From: Actinomycetes bacterium
GTDB lineage: Bacteria; Actinomycetota; Acidimicrobiia; Acidimicrobiales; RAAP-2
DNA: 34,688 bases
Assembly: GCA_021791845.1 (NCBI GenBank)
Contig: JAJYVT010000031.1
Span: 1-34,688 of the forward strand
Reading direction: 5' to 3'
The notes under the pieces: generated by a model
What the model was told of the DNA's origin: nothing
What the model saw: the letters and a program-made list of their open reading frames with translations, nothing else
Database searches by the model: none
Program-made: the position numbers and the translations under genes
In this document: positions 13,557 to 21,714 of the stretch, one piece after another
Layout of the letters: each line of letters begins with the position of its first letter
Position numbering within the stretch: the first letter of the stretch is position 1

Positions 13557-15590
13557 GGTCCGGGCACCGCTCACCACCCCGCTGCGCGCCAGCTGGACGT
13601 GGGGCGCGATCTCGTTGACCGACATCACCGCCATCCGGGGGACGGCGGCGGCAAACATCCGGCGGAGTGCCGGTCGCAGGGCCGCGGCCACGGCCAGCAC
13701 GGGCTCCCTGGCCGCCCGTCCCGCCTCCTCGTAGAGCGCCCGCACCTGAGCCACGAGGTGCTCGAGCACCGCAGCGTCCACCGAGAGCACCGCCATCCCG
13801 TCCACGTGGCGCAGCTCGCCGAGGAGGGACTGCTCGAACGCCGTGTCGAGCGTGATGACCGACAGGACGCCGGCGCGCAGGTGCTGGGCGGTGATCGCCG
13901 GACCGAGCGCGTGGCGGGCCGCCTCCACCATGGCCTCGTGGTCCTTCGAGATGCGGCCCCGAGCGGCCACCGCCTCGATGATCCGGACGATGTCGAGGAT
14001 GGGGACACCCTCGTCCAGGAGGCCGACCAGCACCCGGTGGAGGTCGGCGATGGTGATCTGCGCCGCCGTCATCTCCTCCACCGCCACCGGGTCGGTGCCC
14101 TTGCACACGTCCACGAGGGTCCGCACCTGTTGCATGGAGAGGAGCTCGCCGGCGTGGTTGGCCACCGTCTCGCCGAGGTGGGTGATGATGGCCGACGAGC
14201 GGTCGATGGCCGTGATCCCGGCTGCGGCCAGCGCCTCCTGGCGCGCCTCGGCCGGGATCCACTTGGCTGGGAGGCCGAACACGGGCTCGATGGTCGGTTC
14301 GCCGGGCAGCGAGTCGAGGTTGGGGCCGATGGCCAGCATGCGCCCCGGCGGTGCCTGGCCCCGTGCCACCTCCACGCCGTGGACCCGGATGGCGTAGGTG
14401 CTGGGCGGGAGCTCGACGTTGTCACGCGTGTGCACCTTGGGGACGAGGATGCCCTTGTCGTAGGCGAGCTTGCGCCGCAGGCCCTTGATGCGGTCCAGGA
14501 GATCGCCGCCCTGGTTCCGGTCGGCCAGCGGCGCCAGGTTCGGCGCGATCTCGAGCTGCAGCGGCTCGACCCGGATCTCCGCCGCCAGCGCCTGCGGGGT
14601 GTCCACCGCAACCGGCGCCTCCTCCGCCGGCGCCTCCGGCGGTGCGCTGGCGCGGCGGATCCGTGACGAGAGGAGGATGAGCAGGCCCCCCACCACGAGG
14701 AACGGGATGTGGGGGAGACCCGGCACCAGGGCCATGAGCACCATCGCCGCCCCGGCGATCTGCATGGCCCTCGGCTGGTTGCCGAACTGCGTCGCCACGT
14801 CCGAGCCGAAGTCGTGCTCGGCCGTGGTGGTGCGGGTGACGATGAGGCCGGTCGAGATGGAGAGCAAGAGGGCCGGGATCTGCGAGACGAGCCCGTCCCC
14901 GACCGAGAGGATGCTGTAGGTGTGGATGGCGGCGGTCACCGAGTCGTGGTTCTCGATGACGCCGATGCCGAACCCGCCGAGCAGGTTGATGAAGGTGATG
15001 AGGAGGGCGGCGATGGCGTCGCCCCGGACGAACTTCGACGCGCCGTCCATGTTCCCGTAGAACTCGGAGGTCTCGTCGATCTCGCGCCGCCGCCGGCGTG
15101 CCTCGTCCTCGTTGATGAGGCCCGAGTTCAGCTCGCCGTCGATGGCGACCAGCTTGGGCGCCATGGCGTCGAGGGAGAAGCGGGCCGCCACCTCCGACAC
15201 GCGGCCGGCCCCGCTGGTCACCACCACGAACTGGATGACGATCAGGATGAGGAAGATCACGATCCCGACCACGATCTGCCCGCCCACCACGAACGACCCG
15301 AAGGACTGCACGACCGTGCCGGCGTAGCCGTGCAGCAGGACCAGGCGGGTCACGCTCACGTTCAGCGCCAGGCGGAACATGGTGAGCACGAGCAACAGGG
15401 ACGGGAAGGCCGAGAAGTCCCGCGGCTGGCGGACGTGCATGGTGGTGAGCAGCACCACCAGCGCCGCCGACATGTTGAGCGTGATCAGCACGTCCAGGAG
15501 GAAGGTCGGCATGGGCACGACGAGCATCACCACGATGGCGATGACCATGGCGGGGACCCCGAAGAGGCCCATCCGCTGCTTGACCTTCAT
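13542..15590 (-). CDS. flhA: Flagellar export apparatus protein FlhA
   Basis: A 682-aa protein starts at ATG 15590 with GGAG 5 nt upstream. The N-terminal half (1-320) has about eight transmembrane helices and the conserved FHIPEP-type region: AALVVLLTTMHVRQPRDFSA, FPSLLLVLTMFRLALNVSVT, RFSLDAMAPK, EFYGNMDGASKFVRGDAIA, LVSQIPALLLSISTGLIVTR. The cytoplasmic domain (about 345-682) receives export chaperones and substrates. FlhA is the ion-coupled export gate component. A sigma-28-type promoter lies upstream at 15678-15705, unusual because export genes are normally early-class. The gene is separated from the rest of the gate genes, which are not in this window. Confidence 0.97.
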   Translation of the reverse strand: MKVKQRMGLFGVPAMVIAIVVMLVVPMPTFLLDVLITLNMSAALVVLLTTMHVRQPRDFSAFPSLLLVLTMFRLALNVSVTRLVLLHGYAGTVVQSFGSFVVGGQIVVGIVIFLILIVIQFVVVTSGAGRVSEVAARFSLDAMAPKLVAIDGELNSGLINEDEARRRRREIDETSEFYGNMDGASKFVRGDAIAALLITFINLLGGFGIGVIENHDSVTAAIHTYSILSVGDGLVSQIPALLLSISTGLIVTRTTTAEHDFGSDVATQFGNQPRAMQIAGAAMVLMALVPGLPHIPFLVVGGLLILLSSRIRRASAPPEAPAEEAPVAVDTPQALAAEIRVEPLQLEIAPNLAPLADRNQGGDLLDRIKGLRRKLAYDKGILVPKVHTRDNVELPPSTYAIRVHGVEVARGQAPPGRMLAIGPNLDSLPGEPTIEPVFGLPAKWIPAEARQEALAAAGITAIDRSSAIITHLGETVANHAGELLSMQQVRTLVDVCKGTDPVAVEEMTAAQITIADLHRVLVGLLDEGVPILDIVRIIEAVAARGRISKDHEAMVEAARHALGPAITAQHLRAGVLSVITLDTAFEQSLLGELRHVDGMAVLSVDAAVLEHLVAQVRALYEEAGRAAREPVLAVAAALRPALRRMFAAAVPRMAVMSVNEIAPHVQLARSGVVSGARTPAAV

Positions 15591-15677
15591 GCGTGCTCCA
15601 CAAGACGGGTGCTCGGACCGGTCCCGCCGGTCCGTGGCGGGTGCTGCGGCTCCGCCGTCCTGGCGATCGCACCCTGG

Positions 15678-15705
15678 TTATCGACCCCCGGCAGGCCGAA
15701 CTTGA
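15678..15705 (-). promoter_or_regulatory. Sigma-28-type promoter of flhA
   Basis: On the minus strand TCAAGTTC (15705-15698) is followed, 16 nt after TCAA, by GTCGATAA (15685-15678). The -10 differs from GCCGATAA at one base. It lies just after the glycosyltransferase stop codon and about 90 nt before the flhA ATG. Confidence 0.65.
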
Positions 15706-15717
15706 TCAGGTTGCCGG

Positions 15718-18700
15718 CTACCCGGCCGCCGGCATCGCCGGCGGCGCCTCGCCTACCCCGCCGTGGCCGGCGGCCCAGGGCGCGCAGAGGTCGCCGATGC
15801 GCGCCGCCACCGTGGCGGCCGCCACGTCCAGCGCGTGGCGGCTCACGGCGCGGTCCCGTGCCGCCAGGCCCTTCACGAGCACCCGGTCGGCCGACGCCGC
15901 CACGTCCTGCAGGGCGGCGGCCAGCGCGGCTCGCCGCGGCTCCAGCTGGAGCAGCTCGCCGGCGACCAACAGGCCCCGGGGGGGCGCGGCCCGCACCGTC
16001 CGGCAGGGGACGAGCCATCCGGTGTGCCGGTCGCAGACGTCGGCGGCGGCACCGTCGTCCAGGGTGACCACCGGCCGTCCCGAGGCCATCGCCTCGAGGA
16101 CCACCTCGGGCGACCCCGCGGCCCGGTGGGGGTGCACGAGGACGTCGCAGGCGCGGTAGAGGGCGGCGACGTCGCCGGGACCGAGGTCGGGGTCGACCAC
16201 CTCGACCGCCGGCCGTCCGGGGGCCCCCGCCGCCGCCCGCCGAAGGTCGGCTTCGAACGTGCGCCGTTCGGGCTGGCCGGTCGGCCGCACGACGAGGCAG
16301 ACGTCGTCGTCGTCGGTGAACGCCATGAAGTAGGCCTCGAGCAGCGCGTCGGCACCGCTCGCCTCGTCGCAGTCGCCGACGAACAGGAACCGGACGGACC
16401 GGTCCGTGCACAGCGCGTAGGGCTCACGCCCGGGTGCGAACCGTGTCACGTCCACGCCGGGCGGGACGGCGTGGACGGCCTGCGTCACCCCGGCGGCGCG
16501 CAGGACGCGCCCCAGCCATGGCCCCGGCACCCACAGCTCGTCGGCGATGTCGCGCAGCGGCCCGACCCACTCGACCGGCACGTTGGCGTAGCCCCAGCGC
16601 AGCTCGACGACAACCCGCGCCGCCCGACGGGGTGAGAGATCGGGCGCGGTCCCGCCACGGATCTCGAGGACCGCCCCGCCCGGCTCGCCGCCGCCCGTCC
16701 CGGTCCCCACACCCAGGCCCGTCCCGGCGGACGGGGCCCGGCCCCGCAGCTGGTCGCGCAGGGGAGAGGTCCCGGCCCACGACACCGGCGCGCCGCCAGG
16801 CGGTGCGACGCGGGCCCGTTCGGCCCGGGGGGGGCGGAGCCGCGCCAGCGGGTCGGGCCCGGCCGTCCGTGTCCACCAGGGCGCTGCGGGCGTGCCGGTT
16901 GCCGCCGGAGCCGGCGGCGACGGAGCCGCCGCCGCCCGGACGATCGAGGCGGCGGTGTCGGCCAGGTCGGCCAGCTCGTGCTCGGCCGCGCCGTCGGGCA
17001 GGGTGCGGGGGGGCGCGCACAGGACGGGCGTGCCCGCCAGGGCGGCGACGGCCCGCCAGTGGCGGGCGCCGGCGGTGGTGGCCACGAGGGCGACCCGGGC
17101 GGCGCGCAGCCACGACACCGGGTCGACCGATGCACCGAGGTGCAAGGCGCCCGGGAGGGCACATGGGGCGAGCCCCTCGGGATCGTCGCCGATGACGACG
17201 GCGGGCTGGCCCGCCAGGCGGCGATGGAGCAGCGGAGCGAGGGTCCGGTGCCAGCGCTCGAGCTCGCCGTCCCCGGCGTCGGCGAAGTCGCCCACCACCA
17301 CGAGACCCTGGCGCACGGCCCAGGGGGTCGGCGGGGCCGGCCCGAACAGCTCGTCGGCCGACGCGCCCACCGTGACGACGGGCGTCCCCCCGGGGCGCCG
17401 AGCGGGCGGCTCGGGATCGGCGGTGAAGAGGAGATCGGCCCCGGCGGCGTCGCCCGTGCCCAGGGGCCGGTCGTCGAGGTCGGCCACCAGCTGGGCGCGC
17501 GGCAGGAGCGAGCGGACCGTGGCGGCCATCTCCAGCACCGGGGCGGCGAGCACGACGACGTCGTGAGGCTCCTCGGCCGCCGCCTGCGCGATGGCCCGGC
17601 GGCACGCCTCCTGCCAGTCGCCGGCGTCGCCGGCGTCCCACAGGTGCACCGGGATGCCGAAGGTGGCGAGCCGCTCCTCGGTCGCCGGTGCCGGACCGGG
17701 CCACGACACCGCCACCCGGTGCCCGGCGCGCCGCAGCGCGACGGCCACGGCCATCGACCGGAGCGACGCCGGGCGCCGGTCCACGACGAGAACCGTGCGG
17801 CCCGGCCCGGTGCGAGCGCCGCGGCGAACCAGCGCCGCCGGCGTCGGCGCGACGGCGCGGGTCACCAGGGCCACGGCGGGAGCGATGGTCGACACCTGGG
17901 CGCAGACGGCCGACCGCTCGGCGGCGGCGAGCATCGACACGAGCGCCGTGACCGCCTGGCGGCCGCGCGGGTCGCCCCAGAGCTGGACGGCGAGCGCCGC
18001 CGCGAGCAGCCGCTCGGGCACGGTGCGGGTGACGTCGCCGACCGTGGCCACGAGGGGGCAGGCGCCGGCCAAGTCGTGCTCTCGGAGCCGGGCCGACCAC
18101 ACGATCCGGCGGGGGAGCGGGAGGGAGGAGGCGACCGTGGCCGCCGTGGCCAGCACCGCCAGCGATGGCGCGGCCTCGTGCCAGGCCTCGAGGGCCCGGT
18201 CGGCGAGGCCTGGCTCGGCGTTCACCAACTGCCCGAGGAACGCCACCTGGCGCTCGGCCGGGACGGCGGCCGCCAGCTCGTGCGGCGAGCGGCCCGCGCC
18301 TTCCAGGCACTCGAGCAGCATGGCCACCGGGGCGTCCATCCCCCCGGTGGCCCTGATGCCGGCCAGCAGCAGGTCGGCCGCCTCGCCGAACCGGCCGAGC
18401 TGCCCGAGGGCCCGTGCCTTGTCGGCGGCCAGGTCGTGCGGCCCGACGTCGAAGCCGTCCTCGTCCAGGCCGGGGGCGACCTGCTCGAAGGCGGTGAGGG
18501 CGTCGGCGGGGCGACCCAGGGCGAGGTAGGCACGTCCCTCGGCCACGGCCACGCCGGCCGAGCAGTCGGCGGGGACCGCCCAGGCCTCCTGGGCACGTCG
18601 CAAGGCGGCCACCCCGTCCAAGGCGGCCTGGGGATCGCCCAGGGCGAGGAGCGAGTCGACGAGCGTCCGCTCCGCCAGCCGGCGCACGTGCGGCTCGCCG

Positions 18701-20073
18701 GCGGCGGCGAGGGCGGCCTGGCACAGGTCGACCGCCTCCTCGGGCTGGCCCCGCAGGCCGTAGGAGCGCGCCAGGCTCACCAGCCGGGCCGCCCACGGCA
18801 GCGAGGCGACGCCGGCGAGGTCGGAGAAGGCGCTCCGCACGTTGCGCTCGCCCTTCGCCCGCTGCTCGACCGTGCTCCGGAGATAGCCCCAGTGGGTGAT
18901 GCGCACGTCGTGGGCCAGGCGGGTGCGCAGCTCGGGGGACCCCCGCCTCGCCCGCACCTGCTCGTGGATACGCCCCGTCCAGTGCCCGCAGGCGCGCCGG
19001 AAGAGGCGGCACGCCGGGTGGGCGAGCGAGGTGGCCGCCCGGGTGCCCCGGACGTTGTCCACGAGGACGATGAGGGCCTCGGTCGATGCCGGCATCTCGG
19101 CCAGGGCCCGCCGTGCCGCCGGCCGGTCGGCGCAGACGAGCTCCTCGTCGGCGTCGACCCACAGGACCCACTGGCCCCGGCAGTGCGCCAGGGCGGCGTT
19201 GCGGGCCCGGGAGAAGTCGGCGTCCCAGTACCCGTCCACCACCGTCGCCCCGTGCGACCGGGCCAGCGCGGGGGTACGGTCGCTCGACCCGGTGTCGTAG
19301 ACCACCACCTCGTCGCAGAGCTCCTCGAGGGACCGCAAGCAGCGGGGGAGGTTCTCCCGCTCGTTCTTGACGATGAGGCAGGCCGTGACGAGCGGTCCAC
19401 CCGCCGGGGCAGCTGCGTCCGGGACCGGCCGGGGGTCCCGGCCGCCCGCCATGTGGAGGTACGAGCCCTCGGCCACGACCAGCCGGCGCCCCCGGGCGGC
19501 GATCCGCCGGGCCAGGGTGGCCACCGGGGCGGGACCGGCGAGGATGCGGGCGCCCCGGACGGACTCGAAGTCGGCGCGGCGAACCGCCAGGCACGGGCCG
19601 TCCAAGAGGGACACGTCGGTCAGGGTGGGATCGGTTGCCCGCTGCTCCACGAAGGCCCGACGGACGGCGCCCTCGTCCGGCCGGTACGGGACCCCCACCA
19701 GGAGCTCCCCGCCCGCGGCGGCGTTGGTCCGGGGCGCCGCCGCCCCGACGCTCCGGTCCGCCAGAGCCTGCTGGAGAGGCGCCAGCCAGGATCCGACGGG
19801 TGCGGCCCGGCAGTCCAGCACCACCACGACGGGGGCCCAGCCGGGGGCCGTCTCCGCCCGCACCATCCGGCCCTCGCGGCGCACGTGCCACGTCCCCGCG
19901 CCGGCCGGGGTCCCCGAAGAGCCCCACGGGCTCTCACCGAGCGCGGTCTCCGGGCCGGCCACGACGACGCTGTCCCCGTCGGCAAGGCACCGGCCGAGGA
20001 GATCGAGGACCTCGCCGGTCGACCGGCGGTCCTCGCCGGCGATCACCGCAACGGTCCGGTGCTCCGCCACCAC
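15718..20073 (-). CDS. Giant multi-domain glycosyltransferase, probable flagellin modification
   Basis: A 1451-aa protein starts at GTG 20073, with GAGGTGA 6 nt upstream. Residues 1-215 look like a worn GT-A fold (VVVVLDCRA, LDGPCLAVRRADFESVRG). Residues about 228-430 are a good GT2 domain: TACLIVKNERENLPRCLRSL, VVVYDTGSSDRT, FSRARNAALAH, and the metal-binding WVDADEEL near 306-312. Residues about 430-640 form TPR-like helical repeats. A GT-B-like half (about 770-1000) starts TVLVVDRRPASLRSMAVAVA. The C-terminal 300 residues are GT4-like, with PPGVDVTRFAPG and GSPEVVLEAMASGRPVVTLD. It is transcribed away from flagellin across a shared intergenic region and has its own sigma-28-type promoter and CsrA-type hairpin. 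Transfer of sugars to the Thr/Ser-rich flagellin is inferred from context; donor sugar is unknown. The whole frame was checked as one protein. Confidence 0.85.
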   Translation of the reverse strand: MVAEHRTVAVIAGEDRRSTGEVLDLLGRCLADGDSVVVAGPETALGESPWGSSGTPAGAGTWHVRREGRMVRAETAPGWAPVVVVLDCRAAPVGSWLAPLQQALADRSVGAAAPRTNAAAGGELLVGVPYRPDEGAVRRAFVEQRATDPTLTDVSLLDGPCLAVRRADFESVRGARILAGPAPVATLARRIAARGRRLVVAEGSYLHMAGGRDPRPVPDAAAPAGGPLVTACLIVKNERENLPRCLRSLEELCDEVVVYDTGSSDRTPALARSHGATVVDGYWDADFSRARNAALAHCRGQWVLWVDADEELVCADRPAARRALAEMPASTEALIVLVDNVRGTRAATSLAHPACRLFRRACGHWTGRIHEQVRARRGSPELRTRLAHDVRITHWGYLRSTVEQRAKGERNVRSAFSDLAGVASLPWAARLVSLARSYGLRGQPEEAVDLCQAALAAAGEPHVRRLAERTLVDSLLALGDPQAALDGVAALRRAQEAWAVPADCSAGVAVAEGRAYLALGRPADALTAFEQVAPGLDEDGFDVGPHDLAADKARALGQLGRFGEAADLLLAGIRATGGMDAPVAMLLECLEGAGRSPHELAAAVPAERQVAFLGQLVNAEPGLADRALEAWHEAAPSLAVLATAATVASSLPLPRRIVWSARLREHDLAGACPLVATVGDVTRTVPERLLAAALAVQLWGDPRGRQAVTALVSMLAAAERSAVCAQVSTIAPAVALVTRAVAPTPAALVRRGARTGPGRTVLVVDRRPASLRSMAVAVALRRAGHRVAVSWPGPAPATEERLATFGIPVHLWDAGDAGDWQEACRRAIAQAAAEEPHDVVVLAAPVLEMAATVRSLLPRAQLVADLDDRPLGTGDAAGADLLFTADPEPPARRPGGTPVVTVGASADELFGPAPPTPWAVRQGLVVVGDFADAGDGELERWHRTLAPLLHRRLAGQPAVVIGDDPEGLAPCALPGALHLGASVDPVSWLRAARVALVATTAGARHWRAVAALAGTPVLCAPPRTLPDGAAEHELADLADTAASIVRAAAAPSPPAPAATGTPAAPWWTRTAGPDPLARLRPPRAERARVAPPGGAPVSWAGTSPLRDQLRGRAPSAGTGLGVGTGTGGGEPGGAVLEIRGGTAPDLSPRRAARVVVELRWGYANVPVEWVGPLRDIADELWVPGPWLGRVLRAAGVTQAVHAVPPGVDVTRFAPGREPYALCTDRSVRFLFVGDCDEASGADALLEAYFMAFTDDDDVCLVVRPTGQPERRTFEADLRRAAAGAPGRPAVEVVDPDLGPGDVAALYRACDVLVHPHRAAGSPEVVLEAMASGRPVVTLDDGAAADVCDRHTGWLVPCRTVRAAPPRGLLVAGELLQLEPRRAALAAALQDVAASADRVLVKGLAARDRAVSRHALDVAAATVAARIGDLCAPWAAGHGGVGEAPPAMPAAG

Positions 20074-20099
20074 GTGCTCACCTCGGTCGTCGTCCGGGC

Positions 20100-20117
20100 C
20101 CGGCGGTCCGTCGCCGG
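20100..20117 (-). promoter_or_regulatory. Candidate CsrA-binding hairpin, glycosyltransferase leader
   Basis: On the minus strand CCGGCG-ACGGAC-CGCCGG: a perfect 6-bp stem and hexaloop ACGGAC, identical in loop and size to the hairpins before flbD and fliC. It lies 26 nt upstream of the GTG at 20073, between promoter and start codon. Confidence 0.6.
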
Positions 20118-20131
20118 CGCTCCACCAGGAG

Positions 20132-20159
20132 GCATCGGCACGGGAAGGGCGGGACTCAA
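20132..20159 (-). promoter_or_regulatory. Sigma-28-type promoter of the glycosyltransferase gene
   Basis: On the minus strand TTGA (20159-20156), a 16-nt spacer, then GCCGATGC (20139-20132). The -10 is good, the -35 weaker. Transcription would start near 20125, leaving a leader of about 50 nt that holds the hairpin at 20100-20117. Confidence 0.5.
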
Positions 20160-20208
20160 GCCGATTCCGCGCCGGACCGGCGCTCCGGGCGGGCGGAGGA
20201 AAAAGTGC

Positions 20209-20236
20209 TCAGGTTCCGGGCCCGGCGTGCCGATAC
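20209..20236 (+). promoter_or_regulatory. Sigma-28-type promoter of flagellin
   Basis: TCAGGTTC at 20209-20216 and GCCGATAC at 20229-20236, with 16 nt between the first four bases and the -10. Transcription should begin near 20243, so the leader is about 85 nt. Confidence 0.65.
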
Positions 20237-20242
20237 GTCTTT

Positions 20243-20260
20243 CGCCAGCTTCGGCTGGCG
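20243..20260 (+). promoter_or_regulatory. UUCG hairpin at the 5' end of flagellin mRNA
   Basis: CGCCAGC-TTCG-GCTGGCG: a perfect 7-bp stem with the very stable UUCG tetraloop, beginning at the predicted first base of the transcript. Such 5' hairpins protect abundant mRNAs from 5'-dependent decay. Confidence 0.5.
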
Positions 20261-20278
20261 CGCAATCGGCGGAACCCA

Positions 20279-20296
20279 CCGCACACGGACGTGCGG
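20279..20296 (+). promoter_or_regulatory. Candidate CsrA-binding hairpin, flagellin leader
   Basis: CCGCAC-ACGGAC-GTGCGG: a perfect 6-bp stem and hexaloop ACGGAC (ANGGA). It lies 31 nt before the flagellin ATG, and the ribosome site AGGAGG (20315-20320) adds further GGA motifs. B. subtilis hag has the same arrangement: one CsrA site in an upstream hairpin and a second over the ribosome site. Confidence 0.65.
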
Positions 20297-20327
20297 GCCG
20301 CCGGGAACCCAACCAGGAGGAATAGGG

Positions 20328-21548
20328 ATGTCTTCTTCTCTTGTGGTGAACACCAACCTGTCGGCGATTCAGACGTTGAACGACCTGAACTCGACCGACA
20401 ACTCGCTGACGACGGCCGTGAACCGCCTCTCGTCTGGTCTCCAGATCACGAGCGCGGCCACAGGGCCGGCCCAGTACGTCATCAGCCAGGCACTGGAGTC
20501 CCAGGCCAACGGCTACGGCGTCGCCATCAACAACGCCCAGGACGGGGTCTCCCTCATCCAGACGGCGTCGGGCGCGCTGAGCCAGATCAGCTCGATCCTC
20601 CAGACGATGCAGCAGCTGGCCCTGACCTCGGCCAACAGCGCCACGCAGACAACAACGTCGCTGAAGGCCAACCAGTCCGAGTTCTCCGCCCTGGTGACAT
20701 CGATCAACGAGATCGCGCACACCACGACGTTCGGCCAGAAGAACCTGCTGATCGGCAAGGTCACAAACACGCACCCCACAGGCACATACCAGTCGGCCTA
20801 CACCGGGCAGTTGCAGGTCGGCGCCTTCAACCTGCAAGACCAGCAGATCACACTGAAGATCACAGCTGTGACAGCGAAGGCCTTGAGCCTGACCGGTGGC
20901 GCCGCGACGGTCACGGGGGCGGCAGTGGCCAACGGCAAGGCGCTCACGTTCTCAAAGGCGACCCTCACAATCACCGTCGGTACGGCGAAGACAACCAAGA
21001 CGCAGACTGTGAACGTGAGCCTGACAGGTTCGCTCACGCTCACAGCGATCGCGGCGAAGATCAACGCGACAGCCGCCGGCGTCGCGACGGCGTCGGTCGT
21101 CAAGAGCACAACGACATCGCATATCGTCCTCACCAGCGTGGCGGCGGGCACAGTCAAGCTGTCCACGACGGCGCTCACGTCATCGACAACCACCACACCT
21201 GTCAAAGTCTTCACAGCAACGAGCGGCACGGGCACAACGACGAATCGGGTCGGCCTCACAGGCCCGACAGCAGCCAAGAAGGCCATCACCGCCGTGCAGA
21301 CGGCGCTGGCCAAGGTGGACAGTGTGGCTTCCAACGTGGGCGCCATCCAGAACGAGCTGCAGGCGTTCGTGTCGAACCTGACCGTCGGTCAGCAGAACCT
21401 CCAGGCCGCCAGCAGCCAGCTGGTGAACGTCAACATGGCTCAGGAGATGACCACATACTCGACGTCGAACATCCTGATGCAGAGCGGTATCGCCATGCTT
21501 GCCCAGGCCCAGCAGCTGCCGTCGCTGGTCCTCAAGCTCGGCGCCTGA
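20328..21548 (+). CDS. fliC: Flagellin (filament subunit)
   Basis: A 406-aa protein starts at ATG 20328, with AGGAGG 7 nt upstream. The conserved N-terminal D0/D1 (1-145) reads VVNTNLSAIQTLNDLNST, VNRLSSGLQITSAATGPAQY, INNAQDGVSLIQTASGALSQ. The C-terminal D0/D1 (about 325-406) ends NVNMAQEMTTYSTSNILMQS and LAQAQQLPSLVLKLGA. The usual SAxDDAAG segment is replaced by SAATGPAQ. The variable middle (about 150-320) is almost only Thr, Ala, Val, Ser and Lys, giving many possible O-glycosylation sites. About 25 Thr codons are ACA by hand count. Translation is probably under CsrA/FliW control, and the divergent glycosyltransferase is the likely modifying enzyme. Confidence 0.96.
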   Translation: MSSSLVVNTNLSAIQTLNDLNSTDNSLTTAVNRLSSGLQITSAATGPAQYVISQALESQANGYGVAINNAQDGVSLIQTASGALSQISSILQTMQQLALTSANSATQTTTSLKANQSEFSALVTSINEIAHTTTFGQKNLLIGKVTNTHPTGTYQSAYTGQLQVGAFNLQDQQITLKITAVTAKALSLTGGAATVTGAAVANGKALTFSKATLTITVGTAKTTKTQTVNVSLTGSLTLTAIAAKINATAAGVATASVVKSTTTSHIVLTSVAAGTVKLSTTALTSSTTTTPVKVFTATSGTGTTTNRVGLTGPTAAKKAITAVQTALAKVDSVASNVGAIQNELQAFVSNLTVGQQNLQAASSQLVNVNMAQEMTTYSTSNILMQSGIAMLAQAQQLPSLVLKLGA

Positions 21549-21601
21549 TCCGTCGCAGTCGCACGCGGGCCATCGTGACCTGCGTGCAGACCTCCTGGAC
21601 G

Positions 21602-21635
21602 GACGGCACGGCCGGGAATCCCCGGCCGTGCCGTC
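21602..21635 (+). terminator. Strong terminator hairpin after flagellin
   Basis: A perfect 15-bp stem (21602-21616 with 21621-21635) closes the loop AATC; the stem is rich in GC (GACGGCACGGCCGGG). It is 53 nt behind the flagellin stop and has no long U-tract. It separates the highly expressed flagellin from fliD. Confidence 0.8.
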
Positions 21636-21646
21636 TCCCAGGGGGC

Positions 21647-21672
21647 GGCACCGGTCGGCTTCCTCCGGTGCC
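21647..21672 (+). other. Hairpin in the fliD leader
   Basis: GGCACCGG and CCGGTGCC (21647-21654 and 21665-21672) form an 8-bp stem with a 10-nt loop, 43 nt upstream of fliD. It has no GGA in the loop. No sigma-28-type promoter was found in the fliC-fliD gap, so fliD may depend on another promoter or on read-through. Confidence 0.4.
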
Positions 21673-21714
21673 GGGTATCCGGACGATCGCGGGACGAAGA
21701 GGGGGTGAGCGGAC

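Noticed and set aside
15614-15634. Hairpin in the flhA leader (minus strand CGGACCGG-CGGGA-CCGGTCCG) as another CsrA site
   Set aside because: The loop is 5 nt and lacks the A two bases before GGA, so it does not match the other four; it may still be a structural element.
16978-20325. Very long plus-strand open frame opposite the glycosyltransferase gene
   Set aside because: It is a shadow of the real minus-strand gene caused by high GC in third codon positions; its translation is low complexity and matches nothing, while the minus strand shows clear GT motifs.
21549-21714. Sigma-28-type promoter for fliD
   Set aside because: No GCCGAT-type element with a proper -35 was found; GCCGGGTA at 21670 lacks the conserved core and -35.
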